64,000 bases of DNA from Terasakiella pusilla DSM 6293. Its GTDB lineage: Bacteria; Pseudomonadota; Alphaproteobacteria; Rhodospirillales; Terasakiellaceae. Position 1 is the first letter of the stretch. Each line of letters starts with the position of its first letter. This document shows, piece by piece, positions 17,593 through 28,600 of this stretch. Location: assembly GCF_000688235.1 (NCBI RefSeq), contig NZ_JHYO01000013.1, positions 1 through 64,000 of the forward strand. Reading direction: 5' to 3'. A model generated the notes under the pieces. It was not told where the DNA came from. It did not search any database and saw nothing but the letters and a program-made list of their open reading frames with translations. Position numbers and translations under genes: made by a program.

Positions 17593-19011
17593 ATGGAAAT
17601 GCGCAACGAAAAAGATGTCTTGGGCGAGGTCGCCGTCCCCGCAGACCGGCTTTGGGGCGCACAAACCCAGCGCTGCTTAAATAACTTTGACATCGGCACG
17701 GATACCCTGCCTTTTTCCGTGATCAGAGCCTTGGCGATCATCAAAAAATCAGCCGCTTGGGCCAATCACAAACTGGGCCAGCTGGATCAGACCACCGCTG
17801 AAGCCATTTCCAAAGCCGCACAAGAAGTGATTGACGGCAAACACAATCGCGAATTTCCCTTGCCACCTTGGCAGACCGGCTCCGGCACCCAAGCGAACAT
17901 GAACGCGAACGAAGTCATCGCCAACCTTGCCAACCGCAGTCTTGGTTTTGAAATCGGTAAAAAACATCCGGTTCACCCCAACGACCATGTGAACCTGTCG
18001 CAATCCTCCAACGACACGTTTCCCAGCGCCATGCATATTGCCTATGCCATGGACGTTTGTGACAAGCTGATCCCCGCCCTTGATCACACCATTGCCTGCC
18101 TGCGCCAAAAGCAAACAGCCTATCAGGATGTGATCAAACTGGGTCGCACCCATTTTCAGGACGCAACCCCCATGCTTGCCGGACAGGAACTGGGCGCCTG
18201 GGCCAGTCAGTTGGAAGCCGTTAAAAAACGCATCCTTCGCGGCCTTGATGATGTCTTTGAACTGGCCCAAGGCGGCACAGCCATCGGCACCGGCCTCAAC
18301 ACCCCCGATGGATTTGACGAAGCCGTCTGCACTGAAATTGCCGAACTGACCCGCCTGCCCTTTAAGCCTGTAGCCGACAAGTTTTCAGGTCTTGCTGCCC
18401 ACGATGTGCTGGTTGGAGCCTCAGGCGACCTCAACCAATTAGCGGTCGCCTTGCTTAAAATTTCCAACGACATCAAGACGCTGTGTTCCGGCCCGCGCGC
18501 CGGATTGGCAGAACTGATTATTCCGGCAAACGAGCCCGGTTCCTCCATCATGCCCGGCAAGGTCAACCCCACGCAGGCAGAAGCCATCGCCATGATCGCC
18601 TGTCAGGTCATGGGCAACCATCACACCGTCAGCATTGCCGGATCGCAAGGTCAGTTGCAGCTCAACGTCTTTAAGCCGGTGATTATCTTTAACCTGATTA
18701 AAAGCGTTGAAATCGTCAGCGACGGCCTCATGTGCTTTACAGACCATCTTTTGTCCGGCCTTGACTATGACAAAGACCATTTGCTTGAGGTACAGGACCG
18801 TTCCTTGATGCTGGTCACTGCCCTTGCCCCGATCATTGGTTATGATAAATGTGCCGAGATTGCCCGCAAGGCCCACAGTGAAAACACAACGCTAAAACAA
18901 GCGGCCCTCAGCCTCGGTTATATCAGCGAGCAAGACTTTGACGCCCATGTGCGCGCTGATCAAATGCTTCACCCTTTCCCGACAACCAACACAGATGCAG
19001 GTTCTTCATGA
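17593..19011 (+). CDS. fumC: Class II fumarate hydratase
   Basis: A 472-residue homotetrameric, iron-independent fumarase of the aspartase/fumarase superfamily. Visible: TGSGTQANMNANEV at 95-108, SQSSNDTFPSAMH at 136-148, GRTHFQDATP with His187, and the mobile SS loop GSSIMPGKVNP at 316-326. The sequence GSSIMPGKVNPTQ is the superfamily signature. The stop codon overlaps the acnA start (ATGA), so fumC and acnA, both TCA enzymes, are translated as a coupled pair. This is the second fumarase in the window. Confidence 0.97.
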   Translation: MEMRNEKDVLGEVAVPADRLWGAQTQRCLNNFDIGTDTLPFSVIRALAIIKKSAAWANHKLGQLDQTTAEAISKAAQEVIDGKHNREFPLPPWQTGSGTQANMNANEVIANLANRSLGFEIGKKHPVHPNDHVNLSQSSNDTFPSAMHIAYAMDVCDKLIPALDHTIACLRQKQTAYQDVIKLGRTHFQDATPMLAGQELGAWASQLEAVKKRILRGLDDVFELAQGGTAIGTGLNTPDGFDEAVCTEIAELTRLPFKPVADKFSGLAAHDVLVGASGDLNQLAVALLKISNDIKTLCSGPRAGLAELIIPANEPGSSIMPGKVNPTQAEAIAMIACQVMGNHHTVSIAGSQGQLQLNVFKPVIIFNLIKSVEIVSDGLMCFTDHLLSGLDYDKDHLLEVQDRSLMLVTALAPIIGYDKCAEIARKAHSENTTLKQAALSLGYISEQDFDAHVRADQMLHPFPTTNTDAGSS

Positions 19012-21665
19012 CACAGTCACAAAATTCATTTAACGCCTTGCAAACCCTAACCCATGACGGGACGGAGTATCAGTACTACTCCCTGCCCGATGCACAAAAG
19101 AAGCTCGGCGATCTTTCCAAACTCCCCTTCTCTTTAAAAGTTGTTCTGGAAAACCTGCTCCGTTCCGAAGACGGCACATCCGTTACAAAAGAAGATATCG
19201 CCGAAATCGTAAAATGGCTGGTCACCGCCTCCAGTGATCACGAGATCGCCTTTCGCCCGGCCCGTGTGCTCATGCAGGATTTTACCGGTGTGCCTGCCGT
19301 GGTTGACCTTGCCGCCATGCGCGACAGTATGGTCAATCTGGGTGGTGATCCCAACAAGATTAACCCCCTAACGCCTGTCGATCTGGTGATCGACCATTCC
19401 GTCATGGTTGATTTTTTCGGCACGGACGATGCCTTTGAAAAAAATATGGAGATCGAGTTTAAACGAAATAAGGAACGCTATGAGTTCCTGCGTTGGGGGC
19501 AACAGGCCTTCAACAACTTCCGTGTTGTCCCGCCGGGCACAGGCATTTGTCATCAGGTCAATCTGGAACATCTCGCCCCCGTCATCTTTAACAATGCCGA
19601 CACCAGCAAAAAGGCCTTGCTACATCCTGACACCTGCGTCGGCACAGACAGTCACACCACCATGATCAATGGCCTTGGCGTTCTGGGCTGGGGCGTCGGC
19701 GGTATCGAGGCCGAAGCCGTGATGCTGGGCCGTCCCGTCTCCATGATGATCCCGGAAGTTGTCGGCTATAAGCTGACGGGTAAACTAAAAGAAGGCGTGA
19801 CCGCAACCGACCTTGTGCTGACCATCGTTGAAAACCTACGAAAACTGGGTGTTGTCGGCAAGTTCGTTGAATTTTTCGGCCCTGCTTTGCACGAACTATC
19901 TTTGCCCAACCGCGCCACCATCGCCAACATGGCCCCGGAATTTGGCGCGACCTGCGGCATCTTCCCCATCGATAAAGAAACCGTGCGTTACCTGAACTTC
20001 ACCAACCGCGATGGCGCCTTGGTCGAAGCCTACGCCCGTGAAAATATGATGTGGTACGATGAACAATCAGCAGATCCGACCTTCAGCCATGTGATCGAGT
20101 TGGACCTGTCCAGCGTGGTGCCCAGCGTTGCCGGCCCCAAACGCCCACAGGATCGTATTTCGTTAAGCGAAGCCAAGCCTGCTATTGCGAATTTGCTGGC
20201 AGAAAATAACCTGCCTGAACGCGAAGCCAGCGTGGAAGGCCATGACTATACCCTCTCTGATGGCGATATTGTCATTGCCGCCATTACATCCTGTACCAAT
20301 ACCTCCAACCCGGATGTGCTGATCGGGGCGGGTCTGCTTGCCAAACGTGCCCTTGAAAAAGGCCTGACCACCAAGCCATGGGTGAAAACCTCCCTCGCCC
20401 CCGGCTCTCAAGTCGTGTCCAACTATCTGGAAAAAAGCGGCCTGCAGGATGATCTGGACGCCTTGGGCTTTAGCATCGTTGGCTTTGGCTGCACCACCTG
20501 TATCGGCAACTCCGGCCCGCTGCCGCCCCACATTGCCAAAACGGTGGAAGATAACGACATGCTGGTCGCGTCCGTCCTCTCCGGCAACCGGAACTTTGAA
20601 GGGCGCATCTCTCAGCAGGTCAAAGCAAACTTCCTTGCCTCCCCGCCATTGGTCGTCGCCTATGCCTTGGCCGGCACCATGAAGATTGATCTGGTAAACG
20701 ATCCGCTGGGCAATGATAAAGACGGTCATCCGGTCTATCTAAAGGATATCTGGCCCAGCAATCAGGAGATTGCCGAGATTGTCGGCAAAACCCTGAGCGC
20801 AGGCATGTATGAAGAACGTTACGCCGATGTCTTTAGCGGCCCGCAAGCCTGGAAAGACCTGAACAGTCCCGAAGGCTCCCTCTATGAATGGAACGAAAGC
20901 TCCCTTTATGTGCGCAATCCCCCCTTCTTTGACGGGCTGACACCAACGCTTACCCCGTCACAAGATATTTTAGGCGCACGTATCCTTGGGATATTTGGCG
21001 ACAGTGTCACAACGGACCATATTTCCCCCGCCGGCGCGATCAAGGAAGACTCGCCCGCAGGCAAATACCTGAAGGAACATGGCGTCAACCGTGCCGACTT
21101 CAACAGTTACGGCGCACGACGCGGCAACCATGAAGTCATGATGCGCGGCACCTTTGCCAATATCCGTATTCGCAACAAGATGGTGCCGGGCAGCGAAGGC
21201 GGGATCAGCGTTCACTACCCTTCCGAAGATGTGGACAGCATCTATGACACCGCCATGCGCTACAAACAGGCAGACGTCCCTCTGGTTGTCTTTGCCGGTA
21301 AAGAATATGGCACAGGATCATCACGCGACTGGGCAGCCAAAGGGACCAGCCTTTTAGGGGTCAAAGCCGTCATTGCAGAAAGTTTCGAGCGGATCCACCG
21401 GACCAACCTTGTCTGTATGGGTGTCTTACCTCTTGAGCTGATGGACGGTCAAACCGTTGAAGGGCTGACCTTAAACGGTAATGAAGTCATTACGATTACA
21501 GGAATTAAGGACAGCACCAAACCACGAACGATCTATGAGTTGTGTATCGAGGAAAATAAAACGCTCAAAGCCCGTCTAAACGTACGCTCCCGTATCGATA
21601 CAGTGGATGAGATGGACTATTTCGATCACGGCGGCATCCTGAATTTTGTCCTGCGCAGCTTCTAA
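19008..21665 (+). CDS. acnA: Aconitate hydratase A
   Basis: An 885-residue monomeric TCA enzyme interconverting citrate and isocitrate. The three [4Fe-4S] ligands are Cys429 (ITSCTNTSN) and Cys495/Cys498 ([12 protein letters not shown]). Substrate loops [22 protein letters not shown] and the C-terminal swivel domain with [10 protein letters not shown] and [15 protein letters not shown] are present. Length is normal for AcnA/IRP-type. It is translationally coupled to fumC and ended by a hairpin. Like other AcnA proteins it could bind mRNA when apo, but nothing here shows that. Confidence 0.97.
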   Translation: MTQSQNSFNALQTLTHDGTEYQYYSLPDAQKKLGDLSKLPFSLKVVLENLLRSEDGTSVTKEDIAEIVKWLVTASSDHEIAFRPARVLMQDFTGVPAVVDLAAMRDSMVNLGGDPNKINPLTPVDLVIDHSVMVDFFGTDDAFEKNMEIEFKRNKERYEFLRWGQQAFNNFRVVPPGTGICHQVNLEHLAPVIFNNADTSKKALLHPDTCVGTDSHTTMINGLGVLGWGVGGIEAEAVMLGRPVSMMIPEVVGYKLTGKLKEGVTATDLVLTIVENLRKLGVVGKFVEFFGPALHELSLPNRATIANMAPEFGATCGIFPIDKETVRYLNFTNRDGALVEAYARENMMWYDEQSADPTFSHVIELDLSSVVPSVAGPKRPQDRISLSEAKPAIANLLAENNLPEREASVEGHDYTLSDGDIVIAAITSCTNTSNPDVLIGAGLLAKRALEKGLTTKPWVKTSLAPGSQVVSNYLEKSGLQDDLDALGFSIVGFGCTTCIGNSGPLPPHIAKTVEDNDMLVASVLSGNRNFEGRISQQVKANFLASPPLVVAYALAGTMKIDLVNDPLGNDKDGHPVYLKDIWPSNQEIAEIVGKTLSAGMYEERYADVFSGPQAWKDLNSPEGSLYEWNESSLYVRNPPFFDGLTPTLTPSQDILGARILGIFGDSVTTDHISPAGAIKEDSPAGKYLKEHGVNRADFNSYGARRGNHEVMMRGTFANIRIRNKMVPGSEGGISVHYPSEDVDSIYDTAMRYKQADVPLVVFAGKEYGTGSSRDWAAKGTSLLGVKAVIAESFERIHRTNLVCMGVLPLELMDGQTVEGLTLNGNEVITITGIKDSTKPRTIYELCIEENKTLKARLNVRSRIDTVDEMDYFDHGGILNFVLRSF

Positions 21666-21687
21666 ACGATACTACCTTACCTAGATT

Positions 21688-21719
21688 CGGTGCCAGCACG
21701 TCTGGCACCGCTTCTTTTT
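21688..21719 (+). terminator. Terminator of the fumC-acnA operon
   Basis: Perfect 9-bp stem CGGTGCCAG / CTGGCACCG with a 5-nt loop, followed by CTTCTTTTTG. Confidence 0.88.
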
Positions 21720-21839
21720 GTCACTGTTTTCAATCGTAAAAAATCATATGTGCGACATTAAAAAACCTTTAATTGATATACTCCCGTATAATTCCATAAA
21801 AGACTTGCCAACCCTTCGTCCGATCTGGCAGGGTGGTTA

Positions 21840-21907
21840 GTGCTTACAGTTCGCAAAAAGAACGAAGCAAAGCACAAAGCCTTGAGGGATAAAAAGGGGT
21901 GCTTACA
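21840..21907 (+). promoter_or_regulatory. Structured 5' leader with alternative pairings ahead of the FecR-domain gene
   Basis: The 9-mer GTGCTTACA occurs at 21840-21848 and again at 21899-21907, close to the start codon at 21922. The element AAGCAC at 21870-21875 is complementary to GTGCTT in both copies, so the two helices exclude each other. A small hairpin GTTC / GAAC (21849-21863) sits inside the first one. This is the pattern of a switch or attenuator, but no known riboswitch class fits convincingly. Confidence 0.35.
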
Positions 21908-21921
21908 ATTGAGACATACTT

Positions 21922-24900
21922 ATGCTGACTAATCATACAGACCAAAACGGTTTCGCAGACAATGCCAATTACATTGACCTGCGCACATCAACGCAAACAG
22001 ACGTTGACCTTCCAGATATCTACTGGCTCACTTCCGCAGATTTTGACCGTCAAGGTCCCGATCTGGTCATTACAGGACCGGACGGACAGGAAATTGTGCT
22101 GGTTGGCTATTTTAATATGTCTCCCCTCCCGTCCCTGACTGGGTCAGGCGATATGACCATCCCGGCTAATGTCATCAACGTGATGGCAGGTCAGCGCGCA
22201 CCACAACAAACCGCGCAAACAGGCGAGTTACAACTGGGTGAACCTATCGGCCAGATTGAAACCGCAGAGGGCAGCGTCTTTGCCGTGCGCGTAGACGGCA
22301 CACGCGTAGAACTGAAACAAGGCGACCCGATCTATCAGGGCGACACGCTGGAAACGGGCGAAGATGGTGTTGTCGGCATCACCTTTGCTGACGACAGCAC
22401 CTTATCCCTTGCGGAAAATGGACGCATGGTCATTGACGAGATGGTCTATGACCCGGGCGCACAGGACGGTTCTGCCTCCCTGTTCGTGCTGCAAGGCGCG
22501 ATGAGCTTTGTTTCCGGTCAATTGGCGAAAGTAAACCCCGATGCCATGACCATTGAAACACCGGTTGCGACCATCGGTATCCGTGGGACATCTGCTCTCA
22601 TTGAAACACAACCCCCGACCACCCCAGGCGGCACAGGCCAAACCAACGTTGGTATCTTGCCCGAAAACGGTCCGGGTGGAACGCCATTTGTCGGCGAGAT
22701 TGCAATCATCACCCCCGGCGGCACCCAAATCCTGAGCGGTAGCTTCCAATATAGCCAAGTGACAGACCCGAATACGGGTCCGTCACCTGTTGCCTATGTC
22801 ACACTGGCAGATGTGGGACGAATCTTCGGGAATTCGATCCTGAATAACCCGAACCAGAACGCCATGCCAGACAAACTGGTTGATGTAACCCGTAAAGTCG
22901 TTCAGCAAATTCAGGCCGAACGTAAGGAAGAAGAGGCCCAAGCGAAAGTCGATGACGCGCGCAATCGTGCGGACAGCCTGCGCGCGCAATCCGAGCAAGC
23001 GCAATCGGCGGAAGAAAAAGCCGCCCTTGAACAGCAAGCCCAGCAAGCTGAGCAAGAAGCTCAAGAGGCAGAGCAAGAACTGCAGGACGCCCAAGCCCAA
23101 CAGGATCAAGCCGAACAGGAAGCCAAAGACGCCATCGTTGATTACGCCAACGAGGTTGGGAACGATGAAATCATTGGCGACAATAATAACCAAAATAACC
23201 AAAACGACCCACAAAACCAGAATACCGGTAACGGAAATGTTCCAAACCCTGAAACGCCCCCAACCAATAACGGCAGAGACATTACGGACGATATCGTTAA
23301 TATCATCAAGGACGTAATCGCTATCGGTAATAAAGGGAATCAAGAGCCCACCGGAAACGGTGAAGATAACGGTGATGGTGAAGTCGACGATTCTGTCATC
23401 GACGAACCAGAACTCCCGAAGGAATTGACTGCAAACCCCTTTACCGTCAACGGGAATGAAGATGATCAATATATCACTTTTTCTCCTAGTGACATCGTCG
23501 CCATGGTCAAAAATTCATCAGATCCTATGACTGGTGATGATCTCGTGAGCATCGATGGCGTTGCGGTAACACCCGAAGTAAGTTGGGGAGAAACGCTCGC
23601 CATGGCAAATGGCTCCCTTTATTTTGATGGCTATTCCTTCACCTACACGCCAAATGCAGACTGGAACGGGGTTGAGAGTTTCAGCTACACCGTAGAAGAC
23701 GGCGGCAAACAAATTTCAAGTACGGTCAATATCGATGTCGCACCGGTCGATGACCCGATCACAAACTCCGGTTCGGTTGAAATGACCACCATCGCTGAAG
23801 ACACCAGCCTGACCTTCACCAAAGCACAGCTGGTTTCTAACGTCACCAACGTGGACAACGACACGCTGACACTCAGCAATGTCACCACATCCAATGGCAC
23901 CCTTGTTGACAATGGCGACGGCACCTGGACCTACACCCCGCCAGCCAACTGGCATGGGTCTGTTTCTGTTAGCTATGACATCAGCGACGGGACAACCACA
24001 TTAACCGCTCAAGGCGCCTTTTTTGAAGTCACCAATGTCAACGATGACCCCACACTTGATAACCCTACGCTTGGCAACGCTGAATATTGTGTTGCCACGG
24101 ATACGCCTGTAAACCCTTTCAACCTGCTAACGATCACAGATATCGACGCGCCTGCTGACGATATTGTTTCGGCAACGATTTCAATTAGCGGCTTCGAAGC
24201 AGGGGACGTTCTCAGCATTACCAGTGCTGGACAGGTCTCAGGGAGTTATGATCCCATGACAGGGATCATGACCTTGTCAGGCACCGATATGACGACCACC
24301 TATGAAACCATTCTGCGTTCTCTCACTTTCGAAAACACAGGGGCGTCAACAGGGTCCAGAACGATCGTCATTGAAATTACCGATGAACATGGGGCGACAG
24401 CGACGATCAGCCGCTCAGTCGATCTCGTCAACACAGACCCGCTGGTCATTGACCTGAACGGCGATGGCGTTGGCCTTGTGGATGCAGATAACGGTGTGCA
24501 GTTTGACACCGACAATGATGGTGAACTGGAACAAACCGGCTGGGCCGATAGTAATGACGGCCTGTTGACCATTGACGTCAATGGCGATGGCATCATCAAT
24601 GATATGTCCGAAGTGGTCTCAGCTCACCTTGACCATCCTGATCTGGCAGACTCAGACATGCCGCAATCCTCCCTTGAGGTGCTGGCGCTGTTTGATGACA
24701 ATTATGATGGGGTCATTGATTCCCAAGACAGCATCTTTGATCAACTCTCCATCTGGCAGGACGCCAACCAGAACGGCATCACCGATGAAGGAGAATTGCT
24801 TGGCTTGGCCGAACGCGGGATCACCTCCATCCAACTGGATTACGACAGCACCAGAGAAGACGTCAACGGCAACACCGTCCTAAAAGGCGGGACAGTTACC

Positions 24901-25017
24901 TTTGAAGATGGCAGCCAGTCTGACTGGAATGAGGTCGCTTTCGACACCAAATCGCAAGACGGCTACACCACCACAGACACACCGGACGACACGCCGGATG
25001 TCTACGCGGCGGAATAG
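21922..25017 (+). CDS. Large FecR-domain and cadherin-like, Ca-binding secreted protein
   Basis: A 1031-residue acidic, cysteine-poor protein with no N-terminal signal peptide, as usual for type I secretion substrates. In order: an N-terminal segment with GPDLVITGPDGQEIVLVGYF, a FecR domain (about 115-225, ending ATIGIRGTSALIE), a Gln/Glu/Ala coiled coil (about 333-405), an Asn-rich linker, two or three cadherin-like/tandem-95 repeats (about 500-830, with FTYTPNADWNGVESFSYTV and WTYTPPANWHGSVSVSY), and a C-terminal region of EF-hand or dockerin-like loops (DLNGDGVGL, DVNGDGIIND, DDNYDGVID, DANQNGITDEGEL). RTX nonapeptides are absent. It is probably a surface adhesin. No type I secretion genes lie in the window. 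Confidence 0.85.
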   Translation: MLTNHTDQNGFADNANYIDLRTSTQTDVDLPDIYWLTSADFDRQGPDLVITGPDGQEIVLVGYFNMSPLPSLTGSGDMTIPANVINVMAGQRAPQQTAQTGELQLGEPIGQIETAEGSVFAVRVDGTRVELKQGDPIYQGDTLETGEDGVVGITFADDSTLSLAENGRMVIDEMVYDPGAQDGSASLFVLQGAMSFVSGQLAKVNPDAMTIETPVATIGIRGTSALIETQPPTTPGGTGQTNVGILPENGPGGTPFVGEIAIITPGGTQILSGSFQYSQVTDPNTGPSPVAYVTLADVGRIFGNSILNNPNQNAMPDKLVDVTRKVVQQIQAERKEEEAQAKVDDARNRADSLRAQSEQAQSAEEKAALEQQAQQAEQEAQEAEQELQDAQAQQDQAEQEAKDAIVDYANEVGNDEIIGDNNNQNNQNDPQNQNTGNGNVPNPETPPTNNGRDITDDIVNIIKDVIAIGNKGNQEPTGNGEDNGDGEVDDSVIDEPELPKELTANPFTVNGNEDDQYITFSPSDIVAMVKNSSDPMTGDDLVSIDGVAVTPEVSWGETLAMANGSLYFDGYSFTYTPNADWNGVESFSYTVEDGGKQISSTVNIDVAPVDDPITNSGSVEMTTIAEDTSLTFTKAQLVSNVTNVDNDTLTLSNVTTSNGTLVDNGDGTWTYTPPANWHGSVSVSYDISDGTTTLTAQGAFFEVTNVNDDPTLDNPTLGNAEYCVATDTPVNPFNLLTITDIDAPADDIVSATISISGFEAGDVLSITSAGQVSGSYDPMTGIMTLSGTDMTTTYETILRSLTFENTGASTGSRTIVIEITDEHGATATISRSVDLVNTDPLVIDLNGDGVGLVDADNGVQFDTDNDGELEQTGWADSNDGLLTIDVNGDGIINDMSEVVSAHLDHPDLADSDMPQSSLEVLALFDDNYDGVIDSQDSIFDQLSIWQDANQNGITDEGELLGLAERGITSIQLDYDSTREDVNGNTVLKGGTVTFEDGSQSDWNEVAFDTKSQDGYTTTDTPDDTPDVYAAE

Positions 25018-25034
25018 TCCAAAAAACGCTCCAC

Positions 25035-25073
25035 AAAAAAACGCCTGAGGGATCATCCTTCAGGCGTTTTTTA
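25035..25073. terminator. Bidirectional terminator between adhesin gene and Lrp regulator
   Basis: Stem AAAAAACGCCTGA / TCAGGCGTTTTTT around GGGATCATCCT. It lies between convergent genes and abuts the regulator's stop codon. Confidence 0.9.
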
Positions 25074-25553
25074 TTACAAAGCTTCGGAGAAACTATCCTT
25101 GATCGCTTCCATTGCCACATAGGTCGAGGTACTTGCCACATAAGGCAGTGTAGAAATGCATTCCCCCATCACCTGCCGATAAGACTGGATATCCGTGGTC
25201 CTGACCTTAATCAGATAGTCAAATGAGCCTGCGATCATATGGCACATTTCCACTTCGGGGATTTTCACCACAGCGTCGTTAAATTCCTTCAGGCCTTTTT
25301 CCGTCGTGTTGGACAGAGTGACAGTGGCAAAGGCGATATGTTCCAGTCCCAGCTTTTTGGGATTCAGGATCGCTTGAAAACCGAGGATATATTCTTCCTC
25401 GATCAACCGTTTAAGCCGGACCTGACACGGGCTTTTGGATAAGCCGACCCGATTAGCCAATTCAGTAACCGTCAAGCGCCCTTCTCTGGAGAGAATAGAT
25501 AGGATTTTTGCATCGAACTGGTCCAAATCACTTTGTTTCAAAGATTTAACCAT
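25074..25553 (-). CDS. putR: Lrp/AsnC-family regulator, probable proline-responsive activator of putA
   Basis: A 159-residue regulator with an N-terminal HTH (LDQFDAKILSILSREGR, then VTELANRVGLSKSPCQVRLKRL) and a C-terminal RAM ligand-binding domain (VEMCHMIAGSFDYLIKV). It is divergent from putA with a 118-base gap. In Agrobacterium, Rhodobacter and other alphaproteobacteria the Lrp-type gene in this position, PutR, activates putA with proline. The role here is inferred from that arrangement. AAAGGGAC precedes the ATG, the same ribosome site as putA has. Confidence 0.85.
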   Translation of the reverse strand: MVKSLKQSDLDQFDAKILSILSREGRLTVTELANRVGLSKSPCQVRLKRLIEEEYILGFQAILNPKKLGLEHIAFATVTLSNTTEKGLKEFNDAVVKIPEVEMCHMIAGSFDYLIKVRTTDIQSYRQVMGECISTLPYVASTSTYVAMEAIKDSFSEAL

Positions 25554-25671
25554 ACAACGTCCCTTTGAATGACATTTTTAAAGTCAATAAAACTTGAATT
25601 ATTAAATAATAAAGCAAATCTACCTGTGACTCAATGGTAGAATGGGCGAAACACATTTGAAAGGGACGGAT

Positions 25672-28600
25672 ATGGAAAGCATCTCCACAATCAGAAAAGA
25701 AATTCGTGCTGCGCATTTGATCGATGAACAGGTTCTGCTGAAACAGCTGGCCGCCAAAGCCCGCATCCAGCCGGAGGTTCGACAACGGATCACCGAACGG
25801 GCCGTTAAGTTGATCGAAGAAATCCGTAGCGACGATAAACCTGCATTGTTGGAAGTCTTTCTTGCGGAATACGGTCTGTCCACAGATGAAGGCGTTGCTC
25901 TGATGTGTCTGGCAGAAGCCCTGATGCGCGTGCCCGATGCGGAAACCATGGACGAACTGATCGAAGATAAGATCGCGCCGTCTTCCTGGTCTGATCACCG
26001 TGGCCATTCCACATCCCTGCTCGTCAACGCCTCCACATGGGGGTTAATGCTGACAGGTAAAGTGCTGGATGCTGATAAAAGCGAAGGTATCGTCAACGTC
26101 CTCCACAATCTGGTCAAACGACTGGGCGAACCGGTCATCCGTACCGCCGTCAAACGCGCCATGAAAGAACTGGGCGGTCAGTTTGTGCTGGGGGAAACCA
26201 TTCAGGACGCGATCAAGCGCGGGGCGGAAAAAGCCAAAGCGGGCTACACCTTCTCCTACGATATGCTTGGAGAAGCTGCCCTCACACAAAAAGATGCCAA
26301 CAAGTTCTTTGCCGCTTACAAAAACTCCATCGAAGTGCTGGCCGAACAGTGCAAATCCGATAGCGTTGCGGAAAACCCCGGCATTTCCATCAAACTCTCT
26401 GCGCTCCACCCACGCTATGAAGTCGGGCAAAAAGACCGCGTGATGAAAGAGCTGGTGGACAGCACATTGGCGCTGACGCTGTTGGCCAAAAACGCCAATA
26501 TGGGCCTGAACATCGATGCGGAAGAAGCCGACCGCCTTGATCTCTCCCTCGATGTGATCGAAGCCGTCTTAAGCGATGATCGCCTTGCGGGCTGGGACGG
26601 CTTTGGCATCGTGGTGCAAGCTTACGGCAAACGCGCAAGCTTCGTCATCGACTGGCTCTATGCCATCGCCGAAAAATATGACCGCAAAATCATGGTCCGT
26701 CTGGTCAAAGGCGCCTATTGGGATACAGAGATCAAACGCGCCCAAACCGAAGGTCTGTCCGACTTCCCCGTCTACACCAAGAAAAACGCGACCGATTGTT
26801 CTTATATTTACTGTGCAGAAAAGCTACTGGAGAAAAACGACCGGATCTATCCGCAGTTCGCCACCCACAACGCCAACAGCGTTGCCATGATCCTTGAGAT
26901 CGCACAGAAAGACGCGCGCTTTGAATTCCAACGTCTGCACGGCATGGGCGAAGCCCTGCACCGTCTGACCAAACAGCGCGAAAACGTGCGCTGTCGTATC
27001 TACGCCCCCGTTGGTCCACACCGCGACCTGCTCGCCTATCTGGTGCGCCGCTTGCTGGAAAACGGCGCGAACTCTTCTTTCGTGAACCAGATTGTCGACA
27101 CATCGGTTCCCGCACGCGACATTGCGGTCGATCCCATTGCCATCATCGATGGGGAATATAAAGCAGACAAAGCCCAGATCACCCGCCCGAAAAACCTGTT
27201 CGGCACGGAACGTTCCAACTCCAAAGGTTGGGACTTGCACAACGACGATGACCTTGAGGCTATCGAAGCGGCGCGCAGCCCATTTAAAACCCATCAGTGG
27301 AATGTGGTGTCCCAAACCGTATCTGCCCCGACAGGGACAGAAACCGTACGCGTCTTAAACCCGGCTGACCACACTGACCTTGTCGGGATCGTCAGCGAAG
27401 CCAATGACGCAGATGTGGACGCCGCCATTGCCAACGCAACCGACTGGTCCCAAGCCAGTGCTGACGAACGCGCCCGTATCCTGAACAAAGCGGCTGACCT
27501 TTATGAAGAAAACTTCGGGGAACTGTTTGCCATCCTGACCCGTGAAGCAGGTAAAATCTCCGCCGACTGTATCGGGGAATTGCGCGAAGCTGTGGACTTC
27601 CTGCGCTATTATGCCGCACGTGGCCAAGAGCTGGAAAGCCGTCAGGCCCGTGGCATCTTCACCTGTATTTCGCCTTGGAACTTCCCGCTGGCGATCTTTA
27701 CCGGACAAATTGCCGCTGCCCTCGCCGCAGGGAACGGCGTGCTGGCAAAACCTGCCGAAGCCACTTCCATCACGGCAACGCTGGCAACCCAATTGCTGCA
27801 CAAAGCCGGTGTGCCTGCCTCCGCCCTGCAATTGCTGCATGGGAAAGGCTCCGTTGTTGGCGCGAAACTGTCGGCGAACCCGCGCATCAATGGCGTATGT
27901 TTTACAGGCTCCACCCTGACCGCCCAGCGTATCCACGCAGGCATGGCAGACCACGCCCACCCGAACGCACCACTGATTGCCGAAACAGGCGGCCTGAACG
28001 CCATGATCGTCGATTCGACAGCCCTGCCGGAACAAGCAGTCAAAGATATTATCGCGTCTTCCTTCCAATCTGCGGGGCAACGTTGCTCTGCCCTTCGCGT
28101 GTTGTACCTGCAACAAGATATCGCCGAAACCTTTATGGAAATGCTCTATGGTGCGATGGACGAACTGATTCTGGATAACCCGTGGGATCTCGCAACCGAT
28201 ATTGGTCCGGTCATTGATATCAACGCCAAAACAAAGATCGACGGCTATATCGAAAAGGCCCGCACAGAAGGACGCCTGCTGAAACAACTCTCACGCCCGA
28301 ACGAAGGCACCTTTATTGCCCCAACGGTCTTGAAAGTATCCAGTATCCTTGATCTGGAAGAAGAGATCTTCGGCCCCGTTCTGCATGTGGCAACCTACCG
28401 TGCCAGAGATTTGGACAAGATTGTCAACGACATCAATTCCTGCGGCTTTGGCCTGACCTTTGGCCTACACACCCGCATTGATGATCGCGTTCAAACCATC
28501 ACCTCCAAGCTGAAAGTGGGCAACATGTACGTCAATCGCAACCAGATCGGTGCGATTGTCGGCTCCCAACCGTTCGGCGGCGAAGGTCTGTCCGGTACGG

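Noticed and set aside
21840-21907. c-di-GMP (GEMM) riboswitch
   Set aside because: A CAAAGCC...AGGG stretch recalls part of the GEMM core, but the GNRA tetraloop stem, the receptor and the closing helix could not be fitted. Reported only as an unassigned leader structure.
21922-25017. FecR-type iron-siderophore regulator
   Set aside because: The FecR domain is embedded in a large acidic protein with cadherin-like repeats and Ca-binding loops, and there is no neighbouring ECF sigma factor or TonB receptor.
25554-25671. Operator inverted repeat built on GTCCCTTT / AAAGGGAC between the Lrp gene and putA
   Set aside because: The two halves are simply the identical ribosome-binding sites of the two divergent genes; they are about 100 bases apart.
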